49,841 bases of DNA from an uncultured Alphaproteobacteria bacterium (lineage in GTDB: Bacteria; Pseudomonadota; Alphaproteobacteria; Rs-D84): positions 1-49,841 of the forward strand of contig CALXMU010000005.1 of NCBI GenBank assembly GCA_944389555.1. Direction: 5' to 3'. Shown in pieces: positions 1 through 5,151 of the stretch. Positions within the stretch are counted from its first letter, which is position 1, and each line of letters begins with the position of its first letter. The notes under the pieces were generated by a model that was given only the letters and a program-made list of their open reading frames with translations, did not search any database and had not been told where the DNA came from. The position numbers were made by a program, and so were the translations under genes.

Positions 1-182
1 TTTTTAGCAACTGGTTTCTTCGCAGCAACTTTTTTTACAGCTGGTTTTTTCGCAGGAGCTTTTTTAGCAACTGGTTTTTTCGCAGCAACTTTTTTTGCAG
101 CCGGTTTCTTTGCAGCTGGTTTCGCTGCTGGCTTTTTTGCAGCAGGTTTTTTCGCAGCTGGTTTTAAGAATGTGAATGCCAT
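1..182 (-). CDS. Histone H1-like Lys/Ala/Pro-rich DNA-binding protein (C-terminus cut by window edge)
   Basis: The visible 60 residues start MAFTFLKP and continue as tandem AAKKP/VAKK pentapeptides made only of Ala, Lys, Pro and Val. Such basic tails resemble eukaryotic histone H1 and chlamydial Hc1/Hc2 and are expected to bind DNA or RNA without a fixed fold. A strong ribosome-binding site (AAGGAGAG) lies a few bases before the ATG at 182. The gene runs off the left edge, so full length and any N- or C-terminal partner domain are unknown. The nucleotide repeats follow the reading frame (GCTGCGAAAAAACCA-type units), so this is a coding repeat and not a CRISPR or satellite. Role as a nucleoid protein is inferred from composition only. 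Confidence 0.75.
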   Translation of the reverse strand, partial: MAFTFLKPAAKKPAAKKPAAKPAAKKPAAKKVAAKKPVAKKAPAKKPAVKKVAAKKPVAK

Positions 183-208
183 TCTTCTCTCCTTTTTATT
201 TTTTGGAT

Positions 209-228
209 AGAACAAATTTTTTTGTTCT
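209..228 (-). other. Perfect hairpin at the 5' end of the histone-like mRNA
   Basis: AGAACAAA and TTTGTTCT (209-216 and 221-228) form an 8-bp perfect inverted repeat with a 4-nt loop. It sits directly after the predicted transcription start near 229 and ends about 26 bases before the start codon. A hairpin at the extreme 5' end often protects an mRNA from 5'-dependent decay; that role is inferred. Confidence 0.5.
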
Positions 229-235
229 TACTTAT

Positions 236-264
236 ATTTTATATGAAACAAAAAAAATAGTAAA
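236..264 (-). promoter_or_regulatory. Promoter of the histone-like gene
   Basis: Read on the minus strand: TTTACT (259-264), 17-base spacer, TAAAAT (236-241). The predicted start is near 229, giving a 47-nt leader. Matches to the consensus are good for a sigma-70-type promoter, though the region is AT-rich. Confidence 0.5.
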
Positions 265-284
265 GAAGAAAGTGCATTTTTTCT

Positions 285-941
285 TTACGAATATAATTTT
301 TTGAAACCATTTTCTATCTTTCGAACGTATTCTGGATCTTGATCACGCCAATATTTCGGGTCACGCATCATACGACGTAAATCGTTATCAGTTAAATTTT
401 TTGATTGTTCGTCATCGGTTTGAACCGTCGGTTCCATTGATTGCATCATCGTGTATACACTACGGATTCCCTGGGGTGTAGAGCATAATTCATCAAACGC
501 TTCACGTGGTAAATATTTTTCTCCGAATGAATTTATTGCATGTAATGCGGCTTTCATTTTTTCTTCGTCGCCGAAAAAATTTTTTAATTCAGCAATAGCA
601 TTCGTTTCATTTTGTGTGTTGAATAAATCTGATATTACAGGTGTTAAAAAGTCTTCCGCAATTTGATAAATTTTTTCTACTTGTGATGATGTTAATCCGA
701 TTTCTAAAAATTTTTCGCGTAATGCATCGTCGTCAAATAGGGTGTTTATAGGGTATTCATCGGCTTTATCAGGTACGCCGATTGCACGATTAAACTTTGC
801 GCGAGTTTCCGAATCTGAATTTTTATCTGGAACAGAAATCATATTTCCAATTTTCTTTTCTAATTCTGAATAAGATTTTAATAGTGCATCTGTATTTAAA
901 GTTCCGTCAGTGTTAAGAAATTTTTCTGGAATTTTTTCCAT
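285..941 (-). CDS. Phage capsid scaffolding/assembly-like protein
   Basis: 218 residues, acidic, mostly helical. The N-terminus (IPEKFLNTDGTLNTDALLKS, then YSELEKK) and the following PDKADEY segment look like the N-terminal region of head scaffolding or capsid assembly proteins of tailed phages, which typically run 'P.eyl.ddG.in.d.LlksY.eLE' and then 'vPdkpdeY'. An AAGGA ribosome-binding site precedes the ATG. The gene overlaps the holin-like gene upstream by 29 bases and is the last of a three-gene set. No portal, terminase or capsid gene is visible in the window, so it is either a phage remnant or a reused piece. Family assignment is from remembered pattern, not a search. Confidence 0.5.
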   Translation of the reverse strand: MEKIPEKFLNTDGTLNTDALLKSYSELEKKIGNMISVPDKNSDSETRAKFNRAIGVPDKADEYPINTLFDDDALREKFLEIGLTSSQVEKIYQIAEDFLTPVISDLFNTQNETNAIAELKNFFGDEEKMKAALHAINSFGEKYLPREAFDELCSTPQGIRSVYTMMQSMEPTVQTDDEQSKNLTDNDLRRMMRDPKYWRDQDPEYVRKIENGFKKLYS

Positions 942-1131
942 TTCTTTTTCCTTTTGTTTCGCTGGATTTGCGCAGAAAATAAATTCCGCCTAATGTAAAT
1001 ATTGATTGCAGCATTGTAAATATATCTACGTCGCCGACTAAGTATGCCCCGACAGCCGATAATATACCAATGCCAGAAATTATATATGTTCTGTGTCCGG
1101 CAAGAAAACCACCGTTAATAATTTTTTTCAT
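913..1131 (-). CDS. Small holin-like membrane protein
   Basis: 72 residues. One or two hydrophobic segments (about 15-33 and 40-54) are followed by a strongly basic C-terminal tail (KGKRNGKNSRK). The segment GHRTYIISGIGILSAVGAYL resembles small phage membrane proteins annotated as holins. It lies 16 bases after the cell-wall hydrolase gene, the usual place for a holin, and overlaps the scaffold-like gene. In a lysis set its job would be to open the inner membrane so the hydrolase can reach the wall. Function is inferred from size, topology and context. Confidence 0.5.
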   Translation of the reverse strand: MKKIINGGFLAGHRTYIISGIGILSAVGAYLVGDVDIFTMLQSIFTLGGIYFLRKSSETKGKRNGKNSRKIS

Positions 1132-1147
1132 TTTAAGTTCGTTTTTG

Positions 1148-1558
1148 TTATAGGTAAAAAAGAAGACCGTCTATGTCTGCGATGTATCCTCGTGATGTAG
1201 CCCACTGGGGGATAGTATCGTCGCGATGAAAGCGGGTTGCACCGTAACAGCAATCTGGCAGAGCACCTCGTAACATACGCATTGCAACGCGTAGGCACAT
1301 TTGAAACCCTTTGTTTGTTGGAGCGACATAGATAAGTTTGTTATTTGCTGATGTTTCATTTAAAGATTCGAATAAAGACTTGTCGGATAAAATATCTTCA
1401 AATGAATATTCTGTTGCGTTGGCAAAATTTTGAATCATTGATGTCAAGGCTTCGACAACGCGTAAAGATTTTGCTTGAGTTTCTGCATATACTACACGAG
1501 CCATTTTATAAGGTATAGTTTTTGATGCGTCAAGATTCTTTATCAGCGTCAGTTGCAT
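1148..1558 (-). CDS. SleB-like cell-wall hydrolase (phage endolysin type)
   Basis: 136 residues. The segment ARVVYAETQAKS matches the 'ar.iyaEarge' motif of the SleB/hydrolase-2 family, whose Glu is catalytic. The C-terminal GATRFH...PQWA...GLLFY segment matches the family's 'GAthfha...p.Wa......ig.h.Fy' ending. The family cleaves peptidoglycan glycan strands and is common as alphaproteobacterial phage and gene-transfer-agent endolysins. No signal peptide is seen, which fits export by the adjacent holin-like protein. Its promoter lies at 1677-1705, but two terminator hairpins stand between promoter and gene, so expression is probably conditional. Confidence 0.6.
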   Translation of the reverse strand: MQLTLIKNLDASKTIPYKMARVVYAETQAKSLRVVEALTSMIQNFANATEYSFEDILSDKSLFESLNETSANNKLIYVAPTNKGFQMCLRVAMRMLRGALPDCCYGATRFHRDDTIPQWATSRGYIADIDGLLFYL

Positions 1559-1595
1559 TTTTCCTTTTCCCTTTCTTTATTCGTGAAATAAAAAA

Positions 1596-1617
1596 GTCGC
1601 ACGATTGCACGTGCGAC
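1596..1617 (-). terminator. Terminator/attenuator hairpin 2 before the lysis genes
   Basis: GTCGCACG (1596-1603) and CGTGCGAC (1610-1617) form an 8-bp GC-rich stem with a 6-nt loop. On the minus strand it is followed by a TTTTTT run; on the plus strand there is no T-run. It lies 38 bases upstream of the cell-wall hydrolase start. Confidence 0.75.
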
Positions 1618-1632
1618 CAAAAAATAAAAAAA

Positions 1633-1649
1633 CCGCTAAACTTCAGCGG
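1633..1649 (-). terminator. Terminator/attenuator hairpin 1 before the lysis genes
   Basis: CCGCT and AGCGG form a 5-bp stem (1633-1637 with 1645-1649) with a 7-nt loop, followed on the minus strand by seven T. It sits only about 20 bases after the start predicted from the promoter at 1677-1705. It may also serve as the terminator of birA, which ends at 1728. Confidence 0.65.
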
Positions 1650-1676
1650 ACACATTTCTTCTTGTTTATGCATAAA

Positions 1677-1705
1677 ATAATATCATATTTTTATATAAAA
1701 GTCAA
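1677..1705 (-). promoter_or_regulatory. Promoter between birA and the lysis genes
   Basis: On the minus strand: TTGACT (1700-1705), 17-base spacer, TATTAT (1677-1682). This is close to consensus, with a predicted start near 1670. The transcript would meet hairpin 1 at once and hairpin 2 some 20 bases later before reaching the hydrolase gene. Confidence 0.55.
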
Positions 1706-1727
1706 GGTAATAATTTCTGCGTGCGTA

Positions 1728-2393
1728 TTACATGCTGATTTCATCACCGTATGTTAGTAAATATCTTGAACCATTGCGTAAGACTAATGCCCCATTTTCG
1801 TTAATTCCTATAAGTTCTGCTTCTTCGCCGCGATATTTTACAATTTTATTTAATCCTGTTGCTAAGTCCATCCAACGAGCTCTAACAAGAGGAAAATCGG
1901 TTTTTCTCCACTTATCAAGATTCTTCATCAACTTATTTAATAAATCCGATTTATCAACTTTAGCATAATTATCAAGTTTTGTGGTTTTATAGTTTTCTAC
2001 GGTCGGGTTAGATTTTATATTTATTCCGATACCGATAATTACAAATCGCCCCGCATATTCTGTTAAAGTACCAGAGACTTTCTTACCGTCAATCAAAATA
2101 TCATTCGGCCATTTAATTTTTGGGTGTATACCGAAAGCGATTAAACTTTCCGCTATGGCGACGGCAATCATATAAGATAGGCGAGGGTCTCTTTCTTCTG
2201 AATCGAATATGAAACTGGCATAAAGATTTCCATGATGAGAAATCCAACTTCTTTTATATCTGCCGCGCCCTGCAGATTGCGCTTCTGCCATTATAACTGT
2301 ATGATCGCGCGCCTCCCCCTTGGCCACCATATTTAACGCGTATGTTTGGGTGCTAGATATTTTATCAAAAGAAAGTAGCTTATAACTGGCCAA
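1728..2393 (-). CDS. birA: Biotin-[acetyl-CoA carboxylase] ligase
   Basis: 221 residues. It makes biotinyl-AMP and transfers biotin to the carrier lysine of acetyl-CoA carboxylase, in the cytoplasm. Signature motifs are the adenylate-binding loop GRGRYKRSW (about 42-50) and KWPNDI (about 94-99), followed by a small C-terminal SH3-like domain. It is a ligase-only (class I) form without the N-terminal winged helix of E. coli BirA. The start codon lies inside the end of the upstream winged-helix gene (14-bp overlap), so the two are probably translationally coupled. Confidence in function is high. Confidence 0.93.
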   Translation of the reverse strand: MASYKLLSFDKISSTQTYALNMVAKGEARDHTVIMAEAQSAGRGRYKRSWISHHGNLYASFIFDSEERDPRLSYMIAVAIAESLIAFGIHPKIKWPNDILIDGKKVSGTLTEYAGRFVIIGIGINIKSNPTVENYKTTKLDNYAKVDKSDLLNKLMKNLDKWRKTDFPLVRARWMDLATGLNKIVKYRGEEAELIGINENGALVLRNGSRYLLTYGDEISM

Positions 2394-2802
2394 TTTTATA
2401 CACTCCGTTTACATTTATTATGAAATCGCGACCGAAAGTTTTGCGTAGTTGATATATTGCGGTGTCAACTGCATGGGTAGTCGCATTTGGTGAATAACCC
2501 AAAGCATTCCGTAAGTCATTTGCCGACATACCACCAGATTTGTAAAGCAATATGACTATTTGAGCCTGTATGTATGGCAATTGTATGTTTCGACCGAATA
2601 TATCATGTAACAGTTGTATATTACCGTCAATTGCATTTTGTATGACGGTTTTTAGCATGATAGGAGTGGCAGGCATAGTTATTCCCAAAGAATCAAAGTC
2701 TAGGTATGTTTTATCAGGTGCATCAGATACTGTTGCACCGAGTTCTGATAAAATATGACGCCATATTTCATCTGAAGAATATATTCTGATACCGTCTAAC
2801 AT
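2380..2802 (-). CDS. Winged-helix (response-regulator-type) DNA-binding protein
   Basis: 140 residues. The C-terminal half (about 75-138: LPYIQAQIVILLYKSGG, then NDLRNALGY, then TTHAVDTAIYQLRKTFG, ending GVYKI) has the layout of the OmpR/PhoB winged-helix domain. There, 'tvdvhIsrLRrKlg...i.tvrGvGY.l' carries the recognition helix and wing. The first 70 residues lack the aspartate pocket of a receiver domain and are not recognised. It overlaps birA by 14 bases. One reading is that it replaces the helix-turn-helix fused to BirA in other bacteria; another is an unrelated regulator that happens to share the operon. No clear ribosome-binding site precedes the ATG. Confidence 0.55.
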   Translation of the reverse strand: MLDGIRIYSSDEIWRHILSELGATVSDAPDKTYLDFDSLGITMPATPIMLKTVIQNAIDGNIQLLHDIFGRNIQLPYIQAQIVILLYKSGGMSANDLRNALGYSPNATTHAVDTAIYQLRKTFGRDFIINVNGVYKIGQL

Positions 2803-2843
2803 GTTTGTGTTTAGAATAGTAAAAGCTTTAGTTTTTGTCCAAT

Positions 2844-2876
2844 AAAAAAGACCGCAAGCAGCATACGGTCTTTTTT
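2844..2876. terminator. Bidirectional terminator after the XRE regulator
   Basis: AAAAAAGACCG (2844-2854) pairs with CGGTCTTTTTT (2866-2876) around an 11-nt loop. It has a T-run in both directions. It lies just after the minus-strand regulator stop and upstream of the winged-helix/birA pair. Confidence 0.8.
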
Positions 2877-2898
2877 AGAGTATCCAAATACTTATTAT

Positions 2899-3144
2899 TT
2901 ATTCACGTCCCTTATTTTGGGTGTCAATAAATTTAGTAAAATCCTGTATACTAGCGCCTGTGGACGACAGGATTTTTGAAATGCTATTCGTTGATGGCCA
3001 ACGTGGTTGACCTTCTTTAGACCAACGTTTGCTTTTGTTAAAGGTGGTAGGATCTAAACCGCTGCATTTTGCTAATCCTGAACAGGACATACCGTGTTCG
3101 GTAGCAAAGCGCTCTATTGCCCGCCAGACGTCTTCATGAGTCAT
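2899..3144 (-). CDS. Short XRE-type helix-turn-helix regulator
   Basis: 81 residues from the ATG at 3144. That start is preferred over the one at 3177 because GAGGAGAGAG stands directly before it. The sequence MTHEDVWRAIERFA, then GLAKCSGLDPTTFNKSKRW, then PRWPSTNSISKIL matches the N-terminal domain of an alphaproteobacterial repressor family ('mthediWraidrlA...GLsasgLArraGLDpTaFNpSKR...PRWPSTeSiaKvL'). Longer members carry a C-terminal LexA/S24 self-cleavage domain; this one stops right after the DNA-binding domain, so it cannot be switched off by self-cleavage. Its ribosome-binding site is complementary over 15 nt to the divergent RNA at 3352-3542, and two inverted repeats in its leader may be operators. 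Confidence 0.75.
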   Translation of the reverse strand: MTHEDVWRAIERFATEHGMSCSGLAKCSGLDPTTFNKSKRWSKEGQPRWPSTNSISKILSSTGASIQDFTKFIDTQNKGRE

Positions 3145-3146
3145 TT

Positions 3147-3161
3147 TTCTCTCTCCTCTGG
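3147..3161 (-). promoter_or_regulatory. Ribosome-binding site of the XRE regulator, complementary to the adjacent RNA
   Basis: The plus strand here reads TTCTCTCTCCTCTGG, so the mRNA carries CCAGAGGAGAGAGAA just before its ATG. The same 15 bases occur on the plus strand at 3424-3438, inside the first loop region of the structured RNA. The RNA can therefore form 15 continuous base pairs over the Shine-Dalgarno sequence. Confidence 0.75.
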
Positions 3162-3167
3162 TTACTG

Positions 3168-3182
3168 TTCGGAACATCCGAA
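3168..3182. promoter_or_regulatory. Inverted repeat, candidate operator 1
   Basis: TTCGGA-ACA-TCCGAA is a perfect 6-bp inverted repeat in the leader of the XRE regulator. Its spacing suits a dimeric helix-turn-helix protein. Binding is inferred. Confidence 0.4.
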
Positions 3183-3188
3183 TCTTTG

Positions 3189-3208
3189 GACATATGGAAA
3201 CATATGTC
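3189..3208. promoter_or_regulatory. Inverted repeat, candidate operator 2
   Basis: GACATATG-GAAA-CATATGTC is a perfect 8-bp inverted repeat at the predicted start of the XRE transcript (about 3210). It could be an autoregulatory operator or form a hairpin in the leader. Confidence 0.45.
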
Positions 3209-3216
3209 TGATATTG

Positions 3217-3245
3217 ATTTTATTCCAGCCCAAGGTGACGGGCAA
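3217..3245 (-). promoter_or_regulatory. Promoter of the XRE regulator
   Basis: On the minus strand: TTGCCC (3240-3245), 17-base spacer, TAAAAT (3217-3222). The start near 3210 gives a leader of about 65 nt that contains both inverted repeats and the 15-nt RNA target. Confidence 0.5.
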
Positions 3246-3316
3246 CAAGGACGATTTCCTAAAATTTGGTTTTATGTCCTAAAAATAACACTAAAAAATA
3301 ATTTTGACAATAATAC

Positions 3317-3345
3317 TTGACAAATATAAAAAAATGTATTACATT
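3317..3345 (+). promoter_or_regulatory. Promoter of the structured RNA
   Basis: TTGACA (3317-3322), 17-base spacer, TACATT (3340-3345). It has a perfect -35, ideal spacing and a four-of-six -10, with a predicted start near 3352. Confidence 0.65.
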
Positions 3346-3351
3346 TCGATT

Positions 3352-3542
3352 CGTCAAAGGGGGAAACCCCGGCGACGGGGTGAAAACCTCTATGGGGCCC
3401 AGGGATTCAGACTCCCTCCTACATTCTCTCTCCTCTGGACTCTGGACCCCATTTTGACAGTTTAGAATGCCCATTTCTTTTTCTCCTTTCCTTCCTTTCA
3501 GGGCATTCGGAAACACCGGCGGGCGACCGCCGGCGTTTTTTT
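3352..3542 (+). ncRNA. Structured small RNA with two anti-Shine-Dalgarno loops
   Basis: About 190 nt, bounded by a strong promoter and an intrinsic terminator. Visible pairing: outer stem GTCAAA/TTTGAC (3353-3358 with 3453-3458); small GC-rich 5' hairpins (GGGG-GAAA-CCCC type, 3360-3390); a main stem ATGGGG/CCCCAT (3392-3397 with 3447-3452) extended by CCAG/CTGG; and a second hairpin GAATGCCC/GGGCATTC (3465-3472 with 3501-3508). Both large loops are pyrimidine-rich with CTCCT-type cores (3413-3438 and 3473-3500), so both can pair with Shine-Dalgarno sequences. Loop 1 matches the regulator next door over 15 nt. Alphaproteobacteria have known small RNAs with exposed anti-SD loops; membership of a named family could not be tested. 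A 6S-type RNA is less likely because there is no single central bubble. Confidence 0.65.
3516..3542 (+). terminator. Terminator of the structured RNA
   Basis: CCGGCGG (3516-3522), loop GCGA, CCGCCGG (3527-3533), then a run of seven T from 3536. It is very GC-rich compared with its surroundings. It stands 8 bases from the convergent methyltransferase stop. Confidence 0.85.
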
Positions 3543-3549
3543 ATCAGTC

Positions 3550-4479
3550 TTAACGATTAAAAACAGAAAATAATTCCCAGTGACTGCTGCCTACAAATTG
3601 ATCAACAGGGATAAGTTGTGACATTTTATAGCCCCCCAGTGTAAGAATGTCGGCGTCTTTTTTCCATGTGGCGGGGTTACAAGACACATAAATTATCTTA
3701 GAAACGTTACTTTTGGCGAGTTCTTTACATTGTGCGCCGGCACCAGCGCGTGGTGGATCCATTACGATGCAATCATATTTGGAAAGCATGCCGACAGTTA
3801 AGGGGTGCTTAAATAAATCTCTTTTTATCCCGATACCAGTAATATCAAAACCGTCTGCGTTTAGTGAAAAAGTAAAATTACCCAAACCGCAGAATAAATC
3901 AGCCGTTCGCGTTGCACCGTTTGCCGCTTGTAAAACCAAATTGCGCAACGCCGTTTCGCTTTGAACTGTCGGTTGTAAGAAAGCGCCCCCAGTCGGGAAA
4001 TTTACAGTATGGTTATCAAATGTTATTGTTGGTGTCGCGCTTTGATTTACTATACGGTCGTTCCAAGTACTTCGTATAACATTTTGTAGTTTTTCTATGG
4101 CGGATTTAAATTCTTTAGAAAAATAGGGTACGTTAGAGTTTACTGATATATCAATTCCATTATCGCATAAAGTGATTAAGCATGAGCCAGAACCGTTCCA
4201 CGGTAACGTAGCCAGTTTAGGCAAAATATTGTTTATTTCTGGAACTAATAGCGGGCAGTTATGAACTGGTACTATGTTCTTTGTTTGGTGTTGGTATAGA
4301 CCGAACGCTCCGTCGGCAAAGGCGAAATCTGCACGTCTACGTGTAGCAGTATCTGTCCATATTGCGTCCCCCGTGACCGGTAATTTTTTCAATTCGGCTA
4401 ATTTTTCTGTGCGATAATTGGGTGAAGCAAAATCATATTTGCAACCACCACAAATACCAAAGAAAGGGCATCTTTTCAT
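3550..4479 (-). CDS. Compact RlmD/TrmA-like RNA (uracil-5-)-methyltransferase
   Basis: 309 residues from ATG 4479, which starts 4 bases after the upstream stop; earlier in-frame starts would overlap that gene. N-terminal cysteines CPFFGICGGC plus the later HNC suggest the [4Fe-4S] cluster of RlmC/RlmD enzymes. DLFCGLGNFTF is the S-adenosylmethionine site, DPPRAG is motif IV, and YVSCNPATW contains the catalytic Cys. The family methylates uracil C5 in rRNA. Relatives are usually 400 residues or more; here the N-terminal TRAM domain is absent and the stretch between SAM motif I and DPPRAG is short. It probably shares an operon with the two outer-membrane genes before it. Which uridine it modifies cannot be read from sequence. 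Confidence 0.8.
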   Translation of the reverse strand: MKRCPFFGICGGCKYDFASPNYRTEKLAELKKLPVTGDAIWTDTATRRRADFAFADGAFGLYQHQTKNIVPVHNCPLLVPEINNILPKLATLPWNGSGSCLITLCDNGIDISVNSNVPYFSKEFKSAIEKLQNVIRSTWNDRIVNQSATPTITFDNHTVNFPTGGAFLQPTVQSETALRNLVLQAANGATRTADLFCGLGNFTFSLNADGFDITGIGIKRDLFKHPLTVGMLSKYDCIVMDPPRAGAGAQCKELAKSNVSKIIYVSCNPATWKKDADILTLGGYKMSQLIPVDQFVGSSHWELFSVFNR

Positions 4480-4483
4480 AGCG

Positions 4484-5131
4484 TTAAAAATGTACGCGTG
4501 CACCGACGCGGAATTGATGTGCTGTTGGCGCAAAATCTTCAATCACGTTAAACTTAGGCGAGAACATATAGAAATATTTATACCCGAAATCTAATGCGAA
4601 GTGTTCGCCCATTTCAACCGATAGACCAGCCATAGCAGCAGCAACAGGGCTTATTTTATGCTCTATAGTCGCGCCATCTGCAGAGTTCCAAGAAACACCG
4701 GCGCCCACACCAACATAAGGTACTAAACGTTGCTTATAGAACAAGCGGTAAATATTATTTATACGTGCGTCAAAAATAGCGTTTATCATAGCGGTATCAC
4801 CCGTCAGACTGAATGCGTCCCACTTTGCGGATGCTCGCATATAATTTGCTTCTACACGAAATATATCGAAAGCGCGTACACCAGCCATAACTTCAAAAGA
4901 AGAAGTATTTTTACCGCTTATGCTTACGGTTCCGTCAGCCCCGTTATTCCATATTGAAAAGTCATATGCCGCCCCGACGTAGAAACGGCGCAGTCTAGCC
5001 AAAGCCTGAGAATCTTCACCTGATACAGACGGTTGAACAGGCATGTCTATTTGTTCCACGCGATAAGGGATCGCCGCATTTGCCGCGAAAGGTAACATTG
5101 TTAAAAGACTAAATAAAATTTTAGATTTCAT
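4484..5131 (-). CDS. Outer-membrane beta-barrel protein (small, OmpA-like)
   Basis: 215 residues. A signal peptide (MKSKILFSLLTMLPFAANA) is followed by about eight alternating amphipathic strands such as FYVGAAYDFSIW and LVPYVGVGAGVSW, ending in Phe, the usual C-terminal signal for the Bam machine. This fits a small eight-stranded barrel of the opacity/OmpA-like group. It follows the next barrel gene by 20 bases, and the two are probably paralogues or partners. Specific function is unknown. Confidence 0.7.
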   Translation of the reverse strand: MKSKILFSLLTMLPFAANAAIPYRVEQIDMPVQPSVSGEDSQALARLRRFYVGAAYDFSIWNNGADGTVSISGKNTSSFEVMAGVRAFDIFRVEANYMRASAKWDAFSLTGDTAMINAIFDARINNIYRLFYKQRLVPYVGVGAGVSWNSADGATIEHKISPVAAAMAGLSVEMGEHFALDFGYKYFYMFSPKFNVIEDFAPTAHQFRVGARVHF

Positions 5132-5151
5132 GTTTATTCCCTATCTTTTTG

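Noticed and set aside
1-182. Short-period repeats at the left edge as a CRISPR or satellite
   Set aside because: Units are 15 bases in phase with codons and encode AAKKP-type peptides behind a good ribosome-binding site; no spacers.
3259-3516. Minus-strand ORF of 85 codons with Shine-Dalgarno-like sequences
   Set aside because: It lies antisense to the structured RNA. The SD-like stretches are simply the complement of the RNA's anti-SD loops, and the protein has no family or sensible composition.
3352-3542. 6S RNA, SRP RNA or tmRNA as identity of the structured RNA
   Set aside because: No GGAAG/AGCAG SRP core, no tRNA-like ends, and two separate pyrimidine-loop hairpins in place of one long rod with a central bubble.
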